Assembly: GCA_035280345.1 (NCBI GenBank)
Contig: DATEGA010000017.1
Coordinates: forward strand, 1-6,007
Source: DASSJF01 sp035280345
GTDB taxonomy: Bacteria > Sysuimicrobiota > Sysuimicrobiia > Sysuimicrobiales > Segetimicrobiaceae
DNA: 6,007 bases
Reading direction: 5' to 3'
Positions 1 through 4,981 of this stretch are shown here, one piece after another; the first letter of the stretch is position 1; every line of letters starts with the position of its first letter. Under the pieces are notes generated by a model, which worked only from the letters and a program-made list of their open reading frames with translations, searched no databases and had not been told where the DNA came from. The position numbers and the translations under genes are program-made.

Positions 1-186
1 CAGCGTCTGCTCGCCTCAAACGTCCTCACCACCGCGCAGCGTCAGGCGCTCACCGCGCAGTATTACGACCTCAATCCCGTGGCCCTGCGGACGGAGCTCC
101 AGGACCGCCTGCAGCGCCTCTGGCGCCTCGCCGATGGGCCCACCGCGGGCAACACCAAAACAGGACCGACCCTAGCCTCTCGGTAA
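1..186 (+). CDS. C-terminal end of a probable DDE/integrase-type transposase (5'-truncated by window)
   Basis: Reading frame 1 is open from the first base to a TAA at 184-186 and gives 61 residues. The visible part has a helical stretch of the form LTTAQRQALTAQYYDLNPVA followed by LRTEL, a basic/leucine-rich helix (QDRLQRLWRLAD) and a short polar tail ending in LASR. From memory, a 'LxxxQYxxLNPxxLRxxIxxLxxxLWxLA' ending is typical of the extreme C-terminus of transposases with an integrase (DDE) core, downstream of the catalytic domain. The catalytic residues lie outside the window, so the family cannot be proved here. The TAA stop falls inside the first of two terminal-type direct repeats, as expected when a transposase gene runs up to the end of its element. 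The alternative is an unrelated helical protein tail. The call is inference from a remembered motif plus context. Confidence 0.6.
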   Translation, partial: QRLLASNVLTTAQRQALTAQYYDLNPVALRTELQDRLQRLWRLADGPTAGNTKTGPTLASR

Positions 187-242
187 CCCTACTTTTGAGG
201 CATCACGCGGCTTTCGGTAACGCTTAGTTTTGAGGCATCACG
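181..242 (+). repeat. Two near-identical direct repeats at element end (putative transposase-binding sites)
   Basis: Copy 1 is 181-207 and copy 2 is 215-242. Both begin with CGGTAAC (181-187 and 215-221) and end with the identical 15-mer TTTTGAGGCATCACG (193-207 and 228-242). The short cores between these blocks differ: CCTAC (5 nt) in copy 1 and GCTTAG (6 nt) in copy 2. The identical blocks are therefore spaced 34 and 35 nt apart, about three to three and a half helical turns. Repeated sites near the terminus are known as transposase-binding sites in several transposon groups (IS21, Tn7 and Mu-like elements). That role here is inferred. The TAA stop of the upstream reading frame lies in copy 1. 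Confidence 0.75.
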
Positions 243-265
243 ACGCGCCGCTTAGCGCATGCATG

Positions 266-274
266 TGCTTTAAT
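266..274 (+). promoter_or_regulatory. Possible extended -10 promoter element upstream of the operon
   Basis: TGCTTTAAT at 266-274 reads as a TGn extension followed by TTTAAT, which matches 5 of 6 bases of the TATAAT consensus. It lies in a locally AT-rich patch between the mobile-element end and the first operon gene. No convincing -35 hexamer is seen 16-18 nt upstream, which is tolerated in extended -10 promoters. Transcription would start near 280-282, giving a leader of about 36 nt before the GTG at 317. This is motif matching by eye only. Consensus sigma-70 rules may not hold for this unknown organism. Confidence 0.25.
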
Positions 275-278
275 CATC

Positions 279-287
279 GGAGGAGAT
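279..287 (+). promoter_or_regulatory. Strong Shine-Dalgarno sequence with no in-frame start at normal spacing
   Basis: The stretch GGAGGAGATC, from 279, matches the ideal GGAGGTGATC at 9 of 10 positions, making it the best ribosome-binding-like sequence seen in the window. It is about 30 nt upstream of the preferred methyltransferase start (GTG 317), which is too far for direct use. In the methyltransferase frame no ATG, GTG or TTG lies at suitable spacing. The only start at suitable spacing is TTG at 295 in another frame, which opens nine codons ending at TAG 322-324 and overlaps GTG 317. It could therefore serve a tiny leader reading frame, be a relic, or be chance. Confidence 0.35.
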
Positions 288-316
288 CACCGGATTGGGC
301 GGAAGTTTCTTGCCGC

Positions 317-1054
317 GTGAGTAGTCGCATCGGCTACCGGGACCGGCTCTACCGCGCGTACCTGTCGACGCACTTAGGGACGTACCGGCCGGTTACCCGG
401 GCCGGGCTCGAACGCGATCGGCGCCTCTTCCGCGCTCTTTACCGGCGGTTTCTGCCGGCGTCCAAGGACGCCCAGATCCTGGAGGTCGGCTGCGGCACCG
501 GGAGCTTCCTTTTCTTTCTTCGCGAGGAAGGCTACCGCCGGATTCGCGGCATTGATCTCGGCGAAGAGCAGGTCGCGGTCGCCCGCGGCCTTGGCATTAC
601 TGAGGCCGAGACCGCCGAGGCGCTGACGTACCTGGGCCAGCACGCCGACACCTACGATCTAATCGTGGCGCTCGACGTCCTGGAGCACTTTACCAAAGAC
701 GAAGCCCTGGAGTTTCTCGATCGCGTGTTTCGCGCACTCAAGAGCGGAGGACAGATTCTGCTGCGGACGCCCAATGGCGACAGCCCGTACGCGTCGTGGA
801 TCCGGTACGGTGACTTCACCCATGAAACGGTTTACACGCCGTCGAGCATCCGTCAGGTACTCCGGGCGGCCGGCTTCACGGAGATTCAGGTGGCCCCCCT
901 CGAACCACACGTCCACGGCGCTCCGAGCGCGGCGCGCTGGGCGCTGTGGCAGGTGGTCAAGGTCCTGATCCGGTTCTATCTGCTGATCGAGCAGGGCGTC
1001 GCGGGGAGCGGCGTGTTCACGGCCAACCTTTGCGCGGTTGGCCAGAAACCGTGA
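317..1054 (+). CDS. Class I SAM-dependent methyltransferase
   Basis: This gene encodes a 245-residue cytosolic protein predicted to transfer a methyl group from S-adenosylmethionine to a small molecule or glycan. The Rossmann-fold signature is clear: motif I EVGCGTG at residues 56-62, an acidic residue ending strand 2 (RGID, Asp80), LDVLEHF at 119-125, and GGQILLRTPN at about 144-153. The N-terminal RLYRAYLSTH segment resembles methyltransferases often found in exopolysaccharide clusters. The substrate cannot be read from the sequence; a sugar hydroxyl or the glycan chain is the natural guess from its neighbours. The GTG at 317 is preferred because it leaves a normal N-terminus and is preceded by GGAAG at 301-305. 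The frame is open further upstream to a TTG at 230 and an ATG at 263, but the TTG lies within the mobile-element repeat and the extra residues look non-conserved. Its TGA stop overlaps the next gene's GTG by 4 nt. Confidence 0.88.
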   Translation: MSSRIGYRDRLYRAYLSTHLGTYRPVTRAGLERDRRLFRALYRRFLPASKDAQILEVGCGTGSFLFFLREEGYRRIRGIDLGEEQVAVARGLGITEAETAEALTYLGQHADTYDLIVALDVLEHFTKDEALEFLDRVFRALKSGGQILLRTPNGDSPYASWIRYGDFTHETVYTPSSIRQVLRAAGFTEIQVAPLEPHVHGAPSAARWALWQVVKVLIRFYLLIEQGVAGSGVFTANLCAVGQKP

Positions 1055-2265
1055 GTGCGGGCACGCGGCGGCGGGTTGCCTATCTCGTGTCGCATCCGAT
1101 CCAGTATCAGGTCCCGCTGCTTCAACGGCTCGCGGCCCATCCAGAGATCCTCCTGCACGTCTACTATATGGATGATCAGGGGGTGGACCGCCGGCAGGAT
1201 CAGTTCGGGATGCCGGTGCAGTGGGACATCCCGATGCGCGAAGGCTATGCCTGGACGCTGCTTCGTAACCGTTCTCCGTTGCATGCGGCCGACACCGCCC
1301 TCCGGTTTGTCCATCCCGAGATCCTCGGGGTGCTTCGGCGCGAACGGTACGATGCGCTTCTCGTGCACGGCTACGCGCACCTGACTGAGTGGCTTGCGTT
1401 TTGGGGGGCCCGGCGGACAAGGACGCCGATTCTGCTGCGAGGGGAATCGACGCTACTCGGCCGGCGGTCGCCGGCGCTGGCCGCCGTGAAGCGGTTCACG
1501 GTCGGCTCGCTGCTGCTGCCGCGGATCCACGCCGCGCTCGCGATCGGCACCCTGAACCGTGAATTCTACCTGGCCTACGGGGTGCCCGCCGACCGGATCT
1601 TCTGGGTGCCCTACGCCGTCGACAACGACCGGTTTCGCGGCGAGGCGGAGCGGTGGCAGCCGTCCCGTGCCGCGCTGCGCGCCGAGCTCGGCCTCCCGCC
1701 GGAGCTGCCGGTCCTGCTGTATGCGGGCAAGCTCATCCCGCGGAAGCGGCCCTTCGACGTGCTCGAGGCATGCGCCCGGATCGCCGCGGACCACCCGGCG
1801 GCCGTGGTAATGCTCGGAGAAGGGGTAGAGCGTTCGCGCCTGCAGGCCGCCGCCGCGCGTTACGGTCTGCCCCACGTGGTCATCACCGGCTTTGTGAATC
1901 AGAGCGAGATCGGACGCTATTATGCCGTGGCCGACGTACTGGTGCTGCCGAGTGAGCACGAGCCGTGGGGCCTCGTGCTCAACGAAGGGATGTGCTTCGG
2001 CCTGCCGGTCGTCGCGAGCGACGCCGTCGGCGCGGTCCCCGATCTCGTGCACGACGAGGACAACGGCTTCGTGTATCCGATGGGCGACGTCCCGGCGCTC
2101 GCGGACGCGCTCCGGCGGCTTCTCGCCGATCCCGCCCTCCGGGCGCGCATGGGCGCGCGCTCGCGAGAGATCGTCGCCGGGTTCTCGTACGACGCCGACG
2201 TTTCCGGCATCCTCGAGGCGCTGCGCCGCGTGGCGGCTCGCCCCAGGCTGGGGATCGCCTCATGA
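1051..2265 (+). CDS. GT-B glycosyltransferase, GT4-like
   Basis: This gene encodes a 404-residue two-domain (GT-B) glycosyltransferase, likely retaining, that adds a sugar from a nucleotide-sugar donor to a growing lipid-linked glycan at the cytoplasmic membrane face. The N-terminal acceptor domain begins VAYLVSHPIQYQVPLLQRLA (residues 9-28). HPIQY with a following YYMDDQGV and VQWDIP is a recurrent pattern in polysaccharide-cluster transferases. The C-terminal donor domain starts near LLYAGKLIPRKRP (222-234), whose basic residues are expected to contact the donor phosphates. The EX7E motif is intact, with Glu304 and Glu312 in EPWGLVLNE. The GTG at 1051 is chosen because it gives a standard N-terminus and a 4-nt GTGA overlap with the methyltransferase stop; the frame extends upstream but only inside that gene. 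Length is normal for the family. Donor, acceptor and linkage cannot be assigned. Confidence 0.92.
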   Translation: MSAGTRRRVAYLVSHPIQYQVPLLQRLAAHPEILLHVYYMDDQGVDRRQDQFGMPVQWDIPMREGYAWTLLRNRSPLHAADTALRFVHPEILGVLRRERYDALLVHGYAHLTEWLAFWGARRTRTPILLRGESTLLGRRSPALAAVKRFTVGSLLLPRIHAALAIGTLNREFYLAYGVPADRIFWVPYAVDNDRFRGEAERWQPSRAALRAELGLPPELPVLLYAGKLIPRKRPFDVLEACARIAADHPAAVVMLGEGVERSRLQAAAARYGLPHVVITGFVNQSEIGRYYAVADVLVLPSEHEPWGLVLNEGMCFGLPVVASDAVGAVPDLVHDEDNGFVYPMGDVPALADALRRLLADPALRARMGARSREIVAGFSYDADVSGILEALRRVAARPRLGIAS

Positions 2266-3824
2266 CGGGGAGCCCGATCCGGCGGGCGCTGCTCGGCGTG
2301 GTGTGGCTCAGCGCTACTGGATATTTCACGTTCCTGCTGAACTTCGGACTCAACCTGCTGCTCGCCCGGCTCTTGTTCCCGAAGGACTTCGGACAGTTCG
2401 CCCTGGCGGGATCGCTGGCCGAGATCCTGTCGCTGGTGACGGGATTCAGTTTCTCACAGGCCGTGATCCAGATGCAGGACGCGCCCGGCATCGTCGAGAC
2501 GGCCTACGTCCTGAGCGTCCGTCTCTATGCGACGCTCCTGATCGGTGGCGTCGCCCTGGCCGCCGCGCTGCGGCCGCACTTCCCCGGCGTCTTCATCCCG
2601 CTGTTCCTGGCGCTGTTCGCGATCCGGAATCTCAGCGTGATCTCGTACGTCTACTCCGCGACGCTCGAGCGCACGTTCCAATACAATCCGATTTCGCGCG
2701 TGCGCCTTTCGTCGGTGATCGTGTCGCTTGTGGTGGCGCTAACGCTCGCCCGGGCCGGCGCAGGCGTGTGGAGTCTGTTGGGACGAGAGCTCGCCTTGTC
2801 GGCGGTGACGCTCGTCGGATTCCGCGCGTTTAGCGGCTGGCGGTATCACCGCGGCGGCTACAACCCCGAAACTGCGCGCAACCTCTGGCGCTTCGGCTGG
2901 CAGATGTTCGTCACCCGGGCGCTGGAAACGATCTGGTACCGCGGGGATACGGCGCTCCTCGGCATCCTCGCGGGCACGGTGACGCTGGGGTTCTACGATC
3001 GCGGGCGCTACCTCGCAGAGTTCGGCCATTACGTCGTCTCGTTCGCCGCCGTGCAGGTGGCGTTTCCCGTCTACGCGAGCCTCGCCGGCCGCCGCGAGGC
3101 GCTGACCTACACCTACCGGCTCTCGCACGGGCTGCTCGTCCGGTTCATGCTGCCGGCGCTCATCTGGCTTGCGCTCTTTCCGCGCGAGGTGGTCGGCCTG
3201 CTCTACGGCGCCGGCGTGCGGTGGGCCGAGACGGCTGCCATCCTGCCGTGGCTCGCCGCCTTCGGGTTCATCTTTCCGATTTCGGAGAATATCAAGACGC
3301 TGCTCACCGGTATTGGACGGTTGCGCGACGCGATGTGGATGCGGTTTACGCAGGCGGCCGTCGCGGTACCGTTACTGTTTCCCGCGATTAAATTCGGCGG
3401 CGCGTACGGCGCGGGCGCCGTGATGTTTGTGAGCGAAATTGTTGGGCTGTGGGCGGGCTACCGCGCCCTGCGCCGCGAGGTGACGGATCTTTATCTCGAC
3501 GCGTACTGGCGGCCCGGGGTGGCGGCGGTGCTCGCCGGCGGCAGCGTCGCCGCGCTGCGGGCCCTCCACATGCTGCCGTGGGTCGGCCGCGTCGGATACG
3601 CCGCCAATCTCGCCGCCTCGGCCGGTCTGTACTTTGCGTGCCTGCTGGTGATCGACCGGGCGCAGCTCCAGGAGCACCTCGCGGCGCTGTTGTCGGGGTT
3701 CCGCGGCGAGACGCCGGCCGGGTTCCCGGCGATCTCGAACGGGGCCGAGGCGCCGGTGACGCCAGAGCCGTCCGCGGACGGACGGGGCGGCCGTACCGTG
3801 CCGCTGGGAGACGATCCGCGGTGA
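2262..3824 (+). CDS. Multi-pass polysaccharide/oligosaccharide flippase (MOP superfamily, Wzx/WzxC-like)
   Basis: This gene encodes a 520-residue integral membrane protein with many hydrophobic segments. It is predicted to flip lipid-linked oligosaccharide from the cytoplasmic to the outer face of the membrane. The start resembles the Polysacc_synt families: a first helix around residues 9-34, then LARLLFPKDFGQFALA (34-49), a hallmark of WzxC-like proteins ('ARLL.P.dfG.falA'). Further family-like segments are FGWQMF, GFYDRGRYLAEF and the late GAGVRWAETAAILPWLA. A last helix lies near 443-465. After about residue 478 there is a hydrophilic tail of about 43 residues, rich in Gly, Pro, Ala and charged residues, which is not part of the transporter core. 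The ATG at 2262 overlaps the previous stop as ATGA. Length is typical or slightly long for the family. Substrate is unknown, but the glycosyltransferases on both sides support a repeat-unit flippase. Confidence 0.9.
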   Translation: MTGSPIRRALLGVVWLSATGYFTFLLNFGLNLLLARLLFPKDFGQFALAGSLAEILSLVTGFSFSQAVIQMQDAPGIVETAYVLSVRLYATLLIGGVALAAALRPHFPGVFIPLFLALFAIRNLSVISYVYSATLERTFQYNPISRVRLSSVIVSLVVALTLARAGAGVWSLLGRELALSAVTLVGFRAFSGWRYHRGGYNPETARNLWRFGWQMFVTRALETIWYRGDTALLGILAGTVTLGFYDRGRYLAEFGHYVVSFAAVQVAFPVYASLAGRREALTYTYRLSHGLLVRFMLPALIWLALFPREVVGLLYGAGVRWAETAAILPWLAAFGFIFPISENIKTLLTGIGRLRDAMWMRFTQAAVAVPLLFPAIKFGGAYGAGAVMFVSEIVGLWAGYRALRREVTDLYLDAYWRPGVAAVLAGGSVAALRALHMLPWVGRVGYAANLAASAGLYFACLLVIDRAQLQEHLAALLSGFRGETPAGFPAISNGAEAPVTPEPSADGRGGRTVPLGDDPR

Positions 3825-4981
3825 AGGTGACGGTCTCCGTCGGCGGCACGTTTCACGCGTTCCGTCTAGCGGAGCAGCTCGAGGCCCGCGGCCTGCTGCA
3901 CCGGTTGGTGACCACGCACCGCCCGCTGCGTGGTGAACGCGTGCCGGCTAGCCGCCTGGCCGTGAACCCGTGGCCCGAAATTGTGATGCGGGCCCCCCGG
4001 ACCGTCGGGTTGCCGTGGCGCGCCGGGGACTACGTCAAGGCGATCGCGTTCGATCGGTGGGCCGCCCGTTACACGGCAGGCTGCGACGTTTGGGTCGGTT
4101 TTGCCGTGTTCTCGCTGCGCGCACAATGGGCGGCGCGCCGCGCGGGTGCGCGGACGGTCCTCGAGCGGGGCTCGACGCACATCCTCACACAGTACGCCCT
4201 CGTCGCGGAAGAGTACCGGCGGTGGGGGTATTCCGCCCCGCCGGTCGACCGCCGGCTCGTCGACCGGCAAGTGCGCGAGTACGATGAGGCCGAGTACATC
4301 AGCGTCCCGAGCCAGTTTGCGCGGGTGAGCTTTCTCGACCGCGGCGTGGCTGCCGGCCGGCTGCTCTGCAATCCGTACGGCGCCGACACGCGCCTCTTTG
4401 CGCCGGGCCCTTCGCCGGGCCGCCCGTTTCGAATCGTGACGGTGGGGCTGAGCCTGCGCAAGGGCACGCCCTATCTCCTCGACGCCGCCGCGCGGCTTGG
4501 GATCACGGGCGGTCGCGGCGGGCCCGAGATCGAGGTGTATCTCGCCGGCGCGGTCGCACCCGACGTCGCGGCCGTTGTGCGAGGAGCGCGCGCGGCGGTG
4601 CGCCTGACGGGCGCCCTGTCCCAGCCCCGACTGGCCGCCCTGTACCGGAGCGCATCGGTCTTCGTCCTGCCGTCGGTGGAGGAGGGGATGGCGCTCTCGG
4701 TCCTCGAGGCGCTCGCAAGCGGGCTGCCGGTGATCGTGACGCCCAACACCGGCGCCGGGGATCTGATCACGCACGGACGCGAGGGCCTGATCATCCCGCC
4801 CGGCGACGCCCCGGCCCTGGCGGAGGCGCTGCTGTCGCTGTACGAGGACGAGCCCCGGCGTCGCGCGATGGGGCTGGCCGCGGCCGAGACCGCGCGGGGT
4901 TGGACGTGGGACGCGTACGGAGACCGCGCCGCCGCGGCCTACGCGCGCCTCATCGGAGCGGGCGTGGCGAGCGTCTCATGA
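3821..4981 (+). CDS. GT-B glycosyltransferase, GT4-like (FHAF/ERGSTH-type N-terminus)
   Basis: This gene encodes a 386-residue predicted retaining glycosyltransferase. The N-terminal half carries VGGTFHAFRLAEQLEARGLL (residues 7-26), ERGSTH (115-120) followed by YALVAEEYRRWGY, and YDEAEYISVPSQFAR. I recall this combination from a group of GT4-like enzymes in exopolysaccharide loci. NPYGADTRLF leads into the donor-binding domain, where VGLSLRKGTPYLL replaces the usual VGRL..KG. EX7E is intact: Glu288 and Glu296 in EGMALSVLE. It would act on the cytosolic side of the membrane on a lipid-linked intermediate; sugar specificity is not readable. The GTG at 3821 is supported by GGGAG at 3806-3810 (10 nt upstream) and by the GTGA overlap with the flippase stop. 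The frame is open far upstream but only in the shadow of the flippase gene. It has low N-terminal similarity to the other two transferases, so it is not a recent duplicate. Confidence 0.9.
   Translation: MKVTVSVGGTFHAFRLAEQLEARGLLHRLVTTHRPLRGERVPASRLAVNPWPEIVMRAPRTVGLPWRAGDYVKAIAFDRWAARYTAGCDVWVGFAVFSLRAQWAARRAGARTVLERGSTHILTQYALVAEEYRRWGYSAPPVDRRLVDRQVREYDEAEYISVPSQFARVSFLDRGVAAGRLLCNPYGADTRLFAPGPSPGRPFRIVTVGLSLRKGTPYLLDAAARLGITGGRGGPEIEVYLAGAVAPDVAAVVRGARAAVRLTGALSQPRLAALYRSASVFVLPSVEEGMALSVLEALASGLPVIVTPNTGAGDLITHGREGLIIPPGDAPALAEALLSLYEDEPRRRAMGLAAAETARGWTWDAYGDRAAAAYARLIGAGVASVS

Larger units (their letters stand above)
1..242. mobile_element. Terminal part of an insertion sequence/transposon
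   Basis: This segment combines the end of a probable transposase gene with a pair of direct repeats just after it, which together look like one end of an insertion sequence or transposon. The other end lies left of the window, so terminal inverted repeats and target duplication cannot be tested. The right boundary is set at the end of the second repeat copy (242) and is approximate. The element terminus may lie a few bases further on. Beyond it the sequence changes to a short gap and then a polysaccharide operon, so the element sits at the operon's upstream flank. Confidence 0.55.

Noticed and set aside
13..20. GCCTCAAA, an inverted partial match to the TTTTGAGGC block of the terminal repeats
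   Set aside because: Only 8 bases match and it sits inside the transposase reading frame, so chance is the better explanation. The true opposite end should lie beyond the gene's start.
221..255. CGCTTAG occurring at 221-227 and again at 249-255, suggesting a third degenerate repeat copy
   Set aside because: The flanking blocks CGGTAAC and TTTTGAGGCATCACG are absent around the second occurrence, so a 7-nt match is not enough to call a third copy.
659..1420. Long minus-strand open frame (253 codons) across the methyltransferase and first transferase
   Set aside because: It is antisense to two well-supported genes. Its product is a low-complexity Arg/Ala/Pro/Gly-rich string with no recognisable domain, as expected from high-GC shadow frames.
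1922..2833. Plus-strand open frame of 303 codons spanning the transferase-flippase junction in another frame
   Set aside because: Its translation is a Ser/Arg/Ala-rich string without motifs, and it overlaps two confident genes whose own 4-nt overlap explains the region.
4240..4268. 10-bp perfect inverted repeat (GCCGGTCGAC / GTCGACCGGC) with a 9-nt loop, resembling a terminator or operator
   Set aside because: It lies in the middle of a coding region and is explained by the repeated peptide VDRRLVDR using the same codons. No T-run follows it, and a terminator here would interrupt the operon.
4390..4425. GC-rich direct repeat around CGCCGGGCC in the second GT4 gene
   Set aside because: It encodes a short Pro/Gly linker between the two domains (PGPSPGRP) and reflects codon choice rather than a functional DNA repeat.
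3866..4774. Minus-strand open frame of 302 codons within the second GT4 gene
   Set aside because: It is fully contained in and antisense to a glycosyltransferase with intact motifs. Composition is Arg/His/Gly-rich without any domain, so it is a GC-driven shadow.
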